Assembly: GCA_009837445.1 (NCBI GenBank)
Contig: VXTM01000004.1
Span: 68,642-132,641 of the forward strand
Reading direction: 5' to 3'
DNA from: Acidimicrobiaceae bacterium
GTDB lineage: Bacteria; Actinomycetota; Acidimicrobiia; Acidimicrobiales; Aldehydirespiratoraceae
Length of the DNA: 64,000 nt
The stretch's first letter is position 1, and the number at the start of each line of letters is the position of its first letter. Below the pieces are notes generated by a model. The model made no database searches. It was not told the DNA's origin and saw only the letters and a list, made by a program, of their open reading frames with translations. The position numbers and the translations under genes were made by a program. Positions 1-7,866 of the stretch are shown here, piece by piece.

Positions 1-676
1 CGCCGACATCGACACCGCAGTCGCCACCACCGTCGGCCTGGCCCTGGCCACCATGAGCGGCCAGGGCTGCGTGCTGCCGACCCGGCTGGTCGCCCACGAC
101 ACGGTCTACGACGCGGTGGAGCAACGGGTCGTGGAAGCCGCTTCGTCGCTGGTGGTGGGCCGCGCCTTCGACGAGGGCGTGCAGATCGGACCGGTGATCA
201 CCGAGGCGGCCTGCGAGCGCATCATCGGCGAGGTGGAGGCGGCTGCGTCCCGGGGCGACGGGCGCCTGCTAACCGGGGGCGCACGGCTGGGAGGCGATCT
301 GGCCGATGGGTTCTTCGTGGAGCCGACCGTGTTCGGGAACGTCGACAACTCCTCGCCCATCGCCCGCACCGAGATCTTCGGCCCGGTGCTGAGCCTGATC
401 CGCTTCGGCGACGAGGCCGAGGCCCTGAGCATCGCCAACGACAGCCCCTACGGCCTCGGTGGCCTGGTGTTCACCCGCGACGTCGCCCGAGCCCACCGGG
501 TGGCCGGCCAGCTGCAGGCCGGGTCGGTCGGCGTCAACGCCTTCGCCCCGATGCCGGCCAGCGCTCCGTTCGGAGGCGTCAAGCAGAGCGGCTACGGGCG
601 CGAGGGCGGGCTGGCCGGCGTGGAGGAGTTCCTGAGGCCCAAGAACGTCTACGTGGACCTGAGCGGCCCGCGGTGA
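1..676 (+). CDS. aldehyde dehydrogenase, C-terminal part (5' end outside window)
   Basis: NAD(P)+-dependent oxidation of an aldehyde to the acid. The reading frame is open from the window edge (frame of base 2), so only the catalytic and C-terminal part is present. The GQGC segment at the left is the active-site cysteine motif. Further on are EIFGPVLS, the NDSPYGLGG stretch and the C-terminal PFGGVKQSGYGREGG motif typical of the family. The gene ends in GTGA, overlapping the CoA-transferase start by four bases, so the two are translationally coupled and probably serve one pathway. The physiological aldehyde cannot be read from the sequence. Confidence 0.95.
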   Translation, partial: ADIDTAVATTVGLALATMSGQGCVLPTRLVAHDTVYDAVEQRVVEAASSLVVGRAFDEGVQIGPVITEAACERIIGEVEAAASRGDGRLLTGGARLGGDLADGFFVEPTVFGNVDNSSPIARTEIFGPVLSLIRFGDEAEALSIANDSPYGLGGLVFTRDVARAHRVAGQLQAGSVGVNAFAPMPASAPFGGVKQSGYGREGGLAGVEEFLRPKNVYVDLSGPR

Positions 677-1920
677 GTGATCTGCTGAGGGGCGTGCGGG
701 TGCTCGAGTCCGCCGTGCTGCTCAACGGCGACACCCTGGGCATGCTGCTCGGCGACCTGGGGGCCGACGTAATCAAGGTCGAGGCGCCGCCGGCAGGCGA
801 CTATCTGCGCGACATCCTGGGGCAGATCGAGCCCCGGCACAGCCCGGCCCACCTGCAGGCCAACAAGAACAAGCGCAGCATCGGGCTCGACCTCGGCAGC
901 GCTGGGGGTCGGGAGGTGCTGTGGGATCTCCTCGAGGTCGCCGATGTGTTCGTCGACGGCTTCACCGCGGGGGCCTCCGACCGCCTCGGCATCGGTTACG
1001 AGCAGCAGCGCAGCCGCAAGCCAGACATCGTCTACTGCCAGTACACCGGCTTCGGCTCGGTCGGCCCTTACGCCCGGATGCCCACCCACGGCCAGATGAT
1101 GAACGCCGGCGCGGCCGCGGTGACGCTCGCCACCGCCGACGACGGCTTCGTGCGACCGGCCGAGAACCGCGAATTGATGTGGGGCACCTCCATCGGAGGC
1201 GACGGCACCGCTGCTGGCGCCGTCCACGCCGCACTCCGGGTGGCTGCCGCGCTGTACCGGCGCCAGGTCACCGGCGAGGGCTGCTTCTTGGACGTATCCG
1301 CAGCCGACGCGGTGGTGGCCCAAGGCTGGATCGGTGCCGTCTACGGCCTCAACTACGACCGGATCACCGACCACACCGGTCTCAAGGACCCCGGAGCGGA
1401 ACCGCTGACCGGAGCCAAGTACCAGTACTACCGGACCTCCGACGAGCGGTTCGTGCTCTTCTGCTGCATAGAGCCCAAGTTCTGGGAGCGCTTCTGCAGG
1501 CTGGTGGGACGCGACGACCTCATTGACACGCAGTTGGAGCCGGGCCCCGTCGACTTCGCCCGGGACGCCGACGAGCTGCGCCGTGAGCTCCAAGCCGTCT
1601 TCGAGACGCGGACCCAGCGCGAGTGGGTGGACATGGCTGTCCGCGAGCGGGTCCCGATCGGCCCGGCCCACCAGGGGGCGGCCTGCCTCAGGGACGATCC
1701 CCAGATCGCAGCCCGGCAGATCCTGGTCGAGGGCCATCATCCGAGCGCCGGACCCTTCACCTACGTCGGCGAACCGGCGATCGTCGATAAGCAGCCCTAC
1801 GCCGTGCGCCGTCCCGCCCCCGCGTTCGGCGCCCACACCACCGAGATCCTCACAGAGATCGGCTACGACGAGCCCCGCATAGCGGATCTGTTCACCGGCG
1901 GCGTCGTCGCAGGCGACTGA
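673..1920 (+). CDS. CaiB/BaiF family (family III) CoA-transferase
   Basis: Predicted to move CoA between carboxylic acids through an aspartyl-CoA intermediate, or to act as a racemase-like relative. The 415-residue length is normal for the family. The N-terminal LLRGVRVLES...LGDLGADVIKVEAP stretch, NKNKRSIGLDL and TGEGCFLDVSAADA are family signatures. Asp177, in the GGDGTAAG segment, sits where the catalytic aspartate is expected. The GTG start lies inside the stop of the upstream aldehyde dehydrogenase (GTGA overlap). Together they suggest oxidation of an aldehyde and activation of the acid. The substrate is unknown. Confidence 0.92.
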   Translation: MSDLLRGVRVLESAVLLNGDTLGMLLGDLGADVIKVEAPPAGDYLRDILGQIEPRHSPAHLQANKNKRSIGLDLGSAGGREVLWDLLEVADVFVDGFTAGASDRLGIGYEQQRSRKPDIVYCQYTGFGSVGPYARMPTHGQMMNAGAAAVTLATADDGFVRPAENRELMWGTSIGGDGTAAGAVHAALRVAAALYRRQVTGEGCFLDVSAADAVVAQGWIGAVYGLNYDRITDHTGLKDPGAEPLTGAKYQYYRTSDERFVLFCCIEPKFWERFCRLVGRDDLIDTQLEPGPVDFARDADELRRELQAVFETRTQREWVDMAVRERVPIGPAHQGAACLRDDPQIAARQILVEGHHPSAGPFTYVGEPAIVDKQPYAVRRPAPAFGAHTTEILTEIGYDEPRIADLFTGGVVAGD

Positions 1921-1950
1921 CACCGCCACCTGCCGCGTGCGTCGCGGCCG

Positions 1951-3360
1951 TTAGTCCAGCACCGTTGCCGAACCACCCCGGCGAGCGTCGGCGGCTGCTT
2001 CCAGACGACCCTGATACCAGCCGACCACTTGGGCGGCGCCGAAGCCCTCGGGGCCGGGTGAGCGGGACAGCGCCGCCGGATGGGTCCCGGCGAGCTCATG
2101 ACCGGGTTCCAGGGCCAGGTCGCCTCCGAAGCACACCTTGAAGCGAGGCCGGTTGACCGCCGCCTGGGGTCCCAGCCCCTCCAGGATCATGCGGACGATT
2201 AGCTGCACCTGGGCCTGGGGCTGCATGATCCCGCCGGCCACGCCCAGCACACAGCCCAGGCGCCCGTCACGGGTCACCAGACCGGGGATGGTGGTGTGGG
2301 GCGGCTTGGCTCCCGGCCGGGGTTCCAGGCTCAGCATCCGCAGAGTGGTCGCCCGGTTGTGGATCGGCCCTCCGATCTCAGCGACGCCCAGGTGAGCGCC
2401 GAAGTCCCCGAACACGGAGGTGATCAGGGACACCGCTTGCCCGTCCCCGTCGACCACGGCCAGGAAGGTGGTGTCGCCGGTGGCCTTGGGCCGGCCTCCC
2501 ACAACGATGGCCGCGGGATCGAAGCCCGCGGCCCGCATCCCCTGCCTGGTCGCCTCTAGCACAGCATCCCAGTCGACCGGAGTCTCCGGCGTCAGGCTCT
2601 CCAGCGCGCTGAGAACGCCGGGTCCCTGGGTGGGTTGAGGCATCTGCCACACGGTGTGCTCCGCGAACTCGACCGTTCCGGGCTCGGCTGTCATCGTCTC
2701 GTGGCGAGCCAGATCGGCCACGGACAGTAAGCCGCCGTCCTGGCGGACCCGGGCCACGATGGCCTCGCCGATCGGACCGGCCAGCACGGCCTGGCTTCCC
2801 TCCGCTGCGATCGCGACCAGGCACTCGGCCAACGCAGGGTTGCGGACGACCGATCCCTCCGCCACCGGGGCCCCGCCGGGAATGTAAAGGGGACCGAGCA
2901 CGGGGTCCGAGACAAGGGACTGGGCACTCCGCGTCGCGGTCGAGGCGAGGGTGGCCCTCACCTCGAAGCCGTCCCTCGCGAACTGGCGGGCCGGCGCAAC
3001 CGCGTCCGGCAGGTCGATCGTGCCGTGCTCCGACAGCGCGGTCTCCAGCAGGGCGACCGCGCCCGGTGTGGTCACCGATGCGCCTCCCCGCGCCGGCACG
3101 GCCTCGTGGCCCAACTCACGCAGCCGGTCCGCAGTCAGCTCGAGCGGGACGGCTCCGGAGCCGTCGAGGGCGGCCGGTGACCCGTCGCCGTCGTGAACGA
3201 ACATGAAGCCGTCCCCGCCCACGCCACAGGACTGGGGCTCCACCACGTAGAGCACGAAGCAGGCGGTCACCGCGGCGTCCACCGCGTTGCCGCCGCTCCG
3301 CAGCACCTCGAGGGCTGCGTCCGTCGCTCGCGGGTCGGAGGTGGCCACCGCCGCAGTCAC
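1951..3360 (-). CDS. gamma-glutamyltransferase family protein
   Basis: N-terminal-nucleophile hydrolase of the gamma-glutamyltranspeptidase family, which self-cleaves and then acts on gamma-glutamyl or related amide bonds. The N-terminus has the typical DPRATDAALEVLRSGGNAVDAAVT and SCGVGGDGFM segments. The autoprocessing/nucleophile site is the first Thr of DTTFLAVVD (about Thr297). At 469 residues it is shorter than classical GGT, and no signal peptide is evident, so a cytosolic amidase or acylase-type role is possible. The GTG start has GAGAGG about nine bases upstream. It lies 36 bases behind the amidohydrolase on the same strand, probably one operon. Confidence 0.88.
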   Translation of the reverse strand: MTAAVATSDPRATDAALEVLRSGGNAVDAAVTACFVLYVVEPQSCGVGGDGFMFVHDGDGSPAALDGSGAVPLELTADRLRELGHEAVPARGGASVTTPGAVALLETALSEHGTIDLPDAVAPARQFARDGFEVRATLASTATRSAQSLVSDPVLGPLYIPGGAPVAEGSVVRNPALAECLVAIAAEGSQAVLAGPIGEAIVARVRQDGGLLSVADLARHETMTAEPGTVEFAEHTVWQMPQPTQGPGVLSALESLTPETPVDWDAVLEATRQGMRAAGFDPAAIVVGGRPKATGDTTFLAVVDGDGQAVSLITSVFGDFGAHLGVAEIGGPIHNRATTLRMLSLEPRPGAKPPHTTIPGLVTRDGRLGCVLGVAGGIMQPQAQVQLIVRMILEGLGPQAAVNRPRFKVCFGGDLALEPGHELAGTHPAALSRSPGPEGFGAAQVVGWYQGRLEAAADARRGGSATVLD

Positions 3361-3396
3361 GGGGCCGAGCCTCTCAGAATCGGGTCGCTCGGGAGA

Positions 3397-4551
3397 TCAC
3401 AGCCTCAGGTACCGCTCGGCGTTGGTCGACATCAGCTTGGTCATGGCGTCGGTTCCGAGACGGTCCTCCCACTCCAGCACGATGTCGGGCGAGCGGGGGA
3501 ACTCGGCCTGGTTGTGGGGGTAGTCGGAGGAGAACATCAGCACGCCGTCGCCCAGGATCTCGTTGATGCTGGCCGCCAGTGCCGCACCCTCGTAGAGCTC
3601 GATCCCGCAGTAGATGTGTCCGGCCTGGGCGTACTCCACCGGGCTCATCCTGCGCTCGGGCAGAGCATTGGCCATGTAGTCGGCCTGGCCCTGGAGCCGG
3701 ATCAGCCAGGCCGGCAGCCAGCCCGCGCTGCACTCGGAGAACCCGATACGGAGCTTGGGGAACCGGTCGAACATTCCGCTGAGGGTCATGTAGCCCAGGA
3801 GCCGGGCCGCTCCCCAGGGGTGGGCCGCGGCCCGGGCCACCACGACATTGCCCCAAATGTCGCGGTACCCGGGGAAGTACGGGGGCTCGTAGAAGAAGGA
3901 ATGGTGCAGCAGGGGAAGGTCGTGCTCGTCGAGCGCGGCCCAGATGGGGTCGAGGTCCGGGTCGTCCACCGGCACCTCCTCGGGGAGGATGGCGCTGGCC
4001 GCGCCGACCCACGGCTCGGGTCCCAGCTTGGCCACGATCTCCGCGGCGGCCCCAGGGTCGCGTGCCGGCAGCAGGATGGTGGCCTTGAGCCGGTCGATGT
4101 CCACCGAGCAGTACTCGGCCACGTAGCGGTGGTAGGCCTCATAGAGCTCGGTGGCCAGCTCAGCATCGAGGGCGGTCGCCGCGTTGGCGAAGGTGCCGGG
4201 GATGATCACGTGCACGTCGACGCCCTCGGTGTCCATGTCGTCCAACCGGCCCGCGCTGTTGAGGTTGCTCACGTCGGGTGCCGGGGGTGTCTTGAAGGTC
4301 TTGCTCACGCTCTTCTTCAGGGGGCTCTCGCCTCCCTTGGTGGCCTCCTCGCCCCGGTGGGGGGTGCCTAGGGCCCGGCTGTACTTCATGGGACTGATGC
4401 TCAGGAAGTGGCCGCCCAACGTCACGGGCTGCTTGTAGTCGTCGAGGTCGCCCCACCGCTCGCGCAGCCGGGCCGACGCATAGATCTCGAGCGTCTCCAG
4501 GTTGGGGCCGACGTGGGTGTCGGTGTCGATGATGCGGTATCCGTTCTTCAC
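3397..4551 (-). CDS. amidohydrolase family 2 protein (PF04909-type)
   Basis: Metal-dependent TIM-barrel hydrolase or decarboxylase of the amidohydrolase-2 group. The N-terminus reads IIDTDTHVGPN, a variant of the DxHxH metal site. Later come LLHHSFFYEP, GFSECSAGWLP and SSDYPHNQAEFP, the barrel-end His/Glu/Asp positions. Length 384 is typical. The GTG start has GGGAGGAAG close upstream. It is first in a minus-strand unit with the gamma-glutamyltransferase and is divergent from the GlcG-like/RidA pair, with an AGTATACT palindrome between them. Substrate unknown; related enzymes act on cyclic or aromatic carboxylates. Confidence 0.9.
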   Translation of the reverse strand: MKNGYRIIDTDTHVGPNLETLEIYASARLRERWGDLDDYKQPVTLGGHFLSISPMKYSRALGTPHRGEEATKGGESPLKKSVSKTFKTPPAPDVSNLNSAGRLDDMDTEGVDVHVIIPGTFANAATALDAELATELYEAYHRYVAEYCSVDIDRLKATILLPARDPGAAAEIVAKLGPEPWVGAASAILPEEVPVDDPDLDPIWAALDEHDLPLLHHSFFYEPPYFPGYRDIWGNVVVARAAAHPWGAARLLGYMTLSGMFDRFPKLRIGFSECSAGWLPAWLIRLQGQADYMANALPERRMSPVEYAQAGHIYCGIELYEGAALAASINEILGDGVLMFSSDYPHNQAEFPRSPDIVLEWEDRLGTDAMTKLMSTNAERYLRL

Positions 4552-4589
4552 CAGCTTCCTCCCGATGACTGACCGGCTTCTCAGGATAG

Positions 4590-4597
4590 AGTATACT
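4590..4597. promoter_or_regulatory. AGTATACT palindrome in a divergent promoter region
   Basis: Perfect 8-bp palindrome AGTATACT between the amidohydrolase (minus, start 4551) and the GlcG-like gene (plus, start 4667). It contains TATACT on both strands, so it could be a shared -10 for both directions, and GTATAC also fits a GntR-type GTnnAC operator. Similar sites recur at 5858, 10425, 11587 and 13353. Confidence 0.5.
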
Positions 4598-4666
4598 GAT
4601 TATATTGACGCCGGGGTGGGCCGCAGTTAGCGTCTGCGAGGCTCGCCTACCGATCCGGAGGCCATT

Positions 4667-5119
4667 ATGGAGAACGTTGTCCGGGTTCAGCACCACGTGA
4701 CCTACGACGCGGCCGCCGAGTCGCTCGCCGCCGGCATTGCCAAGGCCAGAGAGTTGGGGGTGCGGGCCGGCATCGTGGTGGTCGACTCCTTCGGTGAGAT
4801 CGTGGCTGCGGCCAAGCTCGACGGCGCCAACCCCAAGGCATGGCGTGGCGGCCTGGGAAAGGCGTTGTTCGCGTCAGGCCTCGGCATCCCCACCGAGGAC
4901 TTCATCGAGAAGCGCCTCAAGTCCGACGACGTGCTCTACCGGGCCCTGTCCTCCAATCCCGACACCTTCATCGTGCCCGGGGGGTTTCCTCTGCGGTACG
5001 ACGGCAAGCCGGTCGGCGGCGTGGGCGTCAGCGGCGGCCACTACACCGACGACTCGAAGGTGGCCAAGGCGGTCGCCGACCGCTACGCGGAACTAGTGGC
5101 CGAGGCGGAGGGAGGGTGA
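4667..5119 (+). CDS. GlcG/HbpS-family (haem-degrading-like) protein
   Basis: Small single-domain protein of the GlcG/HbpS fold (PF03928-type). The signature runs through AGIVVVDSFGEIVAAAKLDGA, the ALFASGLGIPT middle and the Gly-rich GGFPLRYDGKPVGGVGVSGG end. It is 150 residues long with no signal peptide. Members bind haem or small ligands, or are linked to glycolate and other organic-acid catabolism; the exact role is generally unclear. The ATG has GGAGG six bases upstream. Its stop is two bases before the RidA-family start, with GGAGGG in the junction serving as that gene's ribosome site. The two are co-expressed. Confidence 0.88.
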   Translation: MENVVRVQHHVTYDAAAESLAAGIAKARELGVRAGIVVVDSFGEIVAAAKLDGANPKAWRGGLGKALFASGLGIPTEDFIEKRLKSDDVLYRALSSNPDTFIVPGGFPLRYDGKPVGGVGVSGGHYTDDSKVAKAVADRYAELVAEAEGG

Positions 5120-5121
5120 CC

Positions 5122-5610
5122 ATGGCCGAAGACTCCTTGCCCGACTGGGACGAGCGGGCCGCCGCGGCCGGCATCGTCATTCCGGAGCCGCTGCCGGCGC
5201 AGCCGCTCTTCCCCGGGGCTGTCATCGACGGCTCGACCGCCTACACCTCAGGAATCGTGGCGGTGGAGGGCCCTCCATGGAAGATGGTCTACGCCGGCTC
5301 GGTGGGAGACGAGATCAGCGTTGAGGACGCCCAGAAGTCCGCGGCCCTGGCCATGGTGTGCACTCTCGCCAACCTCAAGGGCGCGCTGGGCGGCAGTCTC
5401 GGCCGGGTCGAGCGGTTCGTGAAGCTGATGGGCTTCGTCCGCTGCCGACCCGACTTCATGCAGGCACCCACCGTCATCAACGGCGCCTCAGAAGTGCTGC
5501 TCAACATCTTCGGCCAGGACCGCTTGCCGGCCCGCTCAGCCATCGGAGTCGCCGCCCTGCCGGGCGGCGCCAGCGTCGAGATCGACGCGGTGGTGCGCCT
5601 ACGCGACTAA
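5122..5610 (+). CDS. RidA/YjgF family protein
   Basis: Predicted reactive enamine/imine deaminase or ligand-binding relative of RidA. It has 162 residues, somewhat longer than the usual 125-130, with an N-terminal extension; YTSGIVAVEG and the C-terminal LPARSAIGVAALPGGASVEIDAVV match the family core. The conserved arginine is present in PARSAIGV. The start is ATG 5122, preceded by GGAGGGTGACC, which fixes it against longer in-frame alternatives. It is one of three RidA paralogues in the window (others at 44857 and 63437) and overlaps the convergent ferredoxin gene by four bases. Confidence 0.88.
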   Translation: MAEDSLPDWDERAAAAGIVIPEPLPAQPLFPGAVIDGSTAYTSGIVAVEGPPWKMVYAGSVGDEISVEDAQKSAALAMVCTLANLKGALGGSLGRVERFVKLMGFVRCRPDFMQAPTVINGASEVLLNIFGQDRLPARSAIGVAALPGGASVEIDAVVRLRD

Positions 5611-5801
5611 GGCTCCACGACGATGGCTCGCTCTGGGCAGCCGATCTCAGCTCGTCGCACCGCATCCTGCTGGTGTTCGGGAACCTCTTCGGACTCGACG
5701 TAGGAGTGGCCGTCCTCCTCGCGGAGCTTGAAGACCTCCGGAGCGGCCATGGCACACAAGGTGTGGCCCTGGCAGACATCGTCCAGCACCCTGACCCTCA
5801 T
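5607..5801 (-). CDS. ferredoxin, P450-type with CxxHxxC cluster motif
   Basis: 64-residue electron carrier of the 3Fe-4S-like class used by actinobacterial P450s. Ligand positions are Cys10, His13, Cys16 and Cys55 followed by Pro: the CxxHxxCx(n)CP pattern in which the usual second cysteine is histidine. The partners are probably one or both P450s in the window (13381 and 34160), neither of which is adjacent. No ferredoxin reductase is seen here. Its start faces the amidohydrolase at 5927 across a divergent region with an AGTATGCT element. Confidence 0.92.
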   Translation of the reverse strand: MRVRVLDDVCQGHTLCAMAAPEVFKLREEDGHSYVESEEVPEHQQDAVRRAEIGCPERAIVVEP

Positions 5802-5857
5802 AGCGGCTCCTCGTCACGCCCGGCAGGCCGGCCCCAAGCGAGACCGACCGGCAATTC

Positions 5858-5865
5858 AGTATGCT
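5858..5865. promoter_or_regulatory. AGTATGCT element in a divergent promoter region
   Basis: One mismatch from AGTATACT. It lies between the ferredoxin (minus) and the amidohydrolase (plus, ATG 5927). TATGCT is a usable TAnnnT -10 for the plus direction. Confidence 0.35.
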
Positions 5866-5926
5866 ATATGAGCGTCACCCGATGTCGTTCGCCCCAGCGC
5901 CACGACCCGACACGACAGGGACACCA

Positions 5927-7108
5927 ATGACGGCGACAACGACGGCGCCCGCACCGACCCGACTGGACTACGACCTGTTCAGCGTCGATGACCACATCAT
6001 CGAGCCTCCCGGAGTCTGGGTCGACCGGATCCCCGCGAAGTACCAGGACGCCTGCCCCCGGGTGGTCACCCGCGACGACGGCACGGAGGCCTGGCAGTAC
6101 GAGGGCGAGCAACTGGCCACTATGGGGCTGAACGCGGTGGCGGGAAAGCCCCACAAGGACTTCGCCATGGACCCCGCCAGCTACTCCGACATGATCGAGG
6201 GCTGCTACAACCCGCGCGTCCGGGCCGCGGACCTGCTGCGCGACGGTGTCCGGGGCAGCGTGTGCTTCCCGACGTTCCCCCGCTTCGCGGGCCAGCGGTT
6301 CCTCACGGCCAAGGACAAGGAGCTGGCCGACCTGTGCGTCCGCGCCTACAACGACTGGATGCTCGAGGAATGGTGCGGCGCGGTTCCCGGCATGTACGTG
6401 CCGATGATGATCGGGCAACTGTGGGACCCGCAGCTGATGGCGGCGGAGGTGCGGCGATGCGCCGCACTGGGTGTGCGCGCCGTCACCTTCCCCGAGAGCA
6501 TGGCCCCCTTCGGGGAGCCGTCGTTCCACACCACCCACTGGGACCCGGTGTGGGACGCAGTCACCGAGGCCGACATGGTGATCTGCATACACATCGGCAC
6601 CAGCGGCCGCACCCACATGCCGTCCGAGGACGCCTCGTTCTCGGTGGCGGTGGCGCTCGGCCCGATCAACGCCCAGATCACCTTCATGGATCTGCTGCTG
6701 TGCGGCATACCCCAGCGCTTCCCCACCATAAAGATCGCACTGTCGGAGGGTGGGATCGGCTGGGTCCCGTTCGCCCTCGAACGCGTCGACCGCACCTGGG
6801 AGCGCCACCGCTACTGGGCGAAGCTGGACGACACGCCGCCCTCGGAACTGTTCCGCCGCAACTTCTGGGTGTGCTTCATCGACGAGGCCGCCGGGATCGA
6901 GGCCCGCCACCACATCGGCGTGGACAAGATCATGTGGGAGTGCGACTACCCGCACGCCGACACGCCCTGGCCCCAGAGTCAGCAGGACGTGCACCGGTCC
7001 CTGGCGGGCGTCCCGGCCGACGAGGTGGCGGCCATGACCCACGGCAACGCCGAGAAGCTGTTCCGCTGGTCGCAGCGCCCCGATGTCGCTTCGGTTCTGA
7101 GCAACTAG
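5927..7108 (+). CDS. amidohydrolase family 2 protein
   Basis: Second amidohydrolase-2 protein, about 393 residues. It starts FSVDDHIIEPPGVW (metal DxH) and contains ICIHIGTSG, the ALSEGGIGWVPFALERVD helix and MWECDYPHADTPWP, all standard for the PF04909 group often annotated as predicted metal-dependent hydrolase. The start is placed at ATG 5927 (CAGGGACACC upstream); the frame is open 66 bases further up but that stretch overlaps the promoter-like element at 5858. The stop TAG shares its G with the GTG of the GntR regulator, so the pair is coupled and the regulator probably senses this pathway's substrate. Confidence 0.9.
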   Translation: MTATTTAPAPTRLDYDLFSVDDHIIEPPGVWVDRIPAKYQDACPRVVTRDDGTEAWQYEGEQLATMGLNAVAGKPHKDFAMDPASYSDMIEGCYNPRVRAADLLRDGVRGSVCFPTFPRFAGQRFLTAKDKELADLCVRAYNDWMLEEWCGAVPGMYVPMMIGQLWDPQLMAAEVRRCAALGVRAVTFPESMAPFGEPSFHTTHWDPVWDAVTEADMVICIHIGTSGRTHMPSEDASFSVAVALGPINAQITFMDLLLCGIPQRFPTIKIALSEGGIGWVPFALERVDRTWERHRYWAKLDDTPPSELFRRNFWVCFIDEAAGIEARHHIGVDKIMWECDYPHADTPWPQSQQDVHRSLAGVPADEVAAMTHGNAEKLFRWSQRPDVASVLSN

Positions 7109-7824
7109 TGCCCAACCACCGGCTCCCGACTGCGCCCGGCCGCAAGCTCGGAGAAATCCTCGCCGAGACCATCGAGAATGAGATCATCGCGGCCGGCTGG
7201 AAGGTCGGCGACGTCGTCGGATCGGAGTCCGAGCTGTGCGAACGCTACGGCGTGAGCCGGGCCGTGTTCCGGGAAGCCATACGCATCGTCGGCCACCACG
7301 GCGTGGCCGAGATGCGCCGCGGGCCGGGCGGCGGGTTGGTGGTGGTTGCGCCCAGCGTCGACGCCGCGGTGCGCACCGTGTCGCTCAACCTGGAGTTCCT
7401 CGACATCAACGCGGCTCAGATCAATGACGCTCGCCTCGCCCTCGAGTTGAGCTGCGTCCAGAGCGCCGTCGAGAACCTCGACGCCGACGGCGAGCGCCGG
7501 ATCAAGGAGTTCCTCGACACCGAGATCGAGCGGATCATCACCGGCCGCGAGGCCGGTCGGGCCTGCGACGACTACGCCAGCAACGACTTCCACCTGCTGC
7601 TCGCCGAGTTGACCGGCAACCCGGCCATGGAGCTGTTCGTGCAGATACTGAGCCGGGTGACGAGCCGTCACTCCACCAGAGCGGTCTCTCTGGAGGACAC
7701 CGCCAAGGAGGTCCACAGGGCGCACGCTCGCATTGCCGAGGCCATCCTGGACCGGGACATCGACACCGCGCAGCGGCGCCTCCACCGGCACCTCGACCTG
7801 GTAGTCGAGTACCTGAACCCCTGA
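7108..7824 (+). CDS. FadR-subfamily GntR transcriptional regulator
   Basis: DNA-binding repressor or activator of the GntR/FadR type. Residues about 10-75 form the winged helix (VGSESELCERYGVSRAVFREAIRIVGHHGVAEMRRGPGGG). The rest is the all-helical FCD-type effector domain, with DARLALELSC, NDFHLLLAELTGN and AHARIAEAILDRD marking the Asp/His metal-binding region. The GTG start shares a base with the stop of the upstream amidohydrolase. The AGTATACT-like palindromes at 4590, 5858, 10425, 11587 and 13353 are candidate targets because they surround this gene and contain a GntR-like GTnnAC core. That assignment is inference. Confidence 0.93.
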   Translation: MPNHRLPTAPGRKLGEILAETIENEIIAAGWKVGDVVGSESELCERYGVSRAVFREAIRIVGHHGVAEMRRGPGGGLVVVAPSVDAAVRTVSLNLEFLDINAAQINDARLALELSCVQSAVENLDADGERRIKEFLDTEIERIITGREAGRACDDYASNDFHLLLAELTGNPAMELFVQILSRVTSRHSTRAVSLEDTAKEVHRAHARIAEAILDRDIDTAQRRLHRHLDLVVEYLNP

Positions 7825-7866
7825 GTTCCCGCGTCCGGGGAGTTCGTTCCCGGCGGGCCGCGCGGT

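Noticed and set aside
649-1929. Long open frame on the minus strand opposite the CoA-transferase gene
   Set aside because: Its translation is low-complexity Val/Gly/Ala/Arg-rich without motifs, while the opposite strand has a clear CaiB protein. It is a high-GC antisense shadow.
3193-4371. 392-residue open frame on the plus strand opposite the amidohydrolase
   Set aside because: No family motifs; the opposite amidohydrolase is supported by metal-site residues and a good ribosome site.
6262-7107. Upstream extension of the GntR regulator frame
   Set aside because: The extension overlaps the amidohydrolase and has Arg/Pro/His-rich nonsense composition. The GTG at 7108 gives a normal GntR N-terminus.
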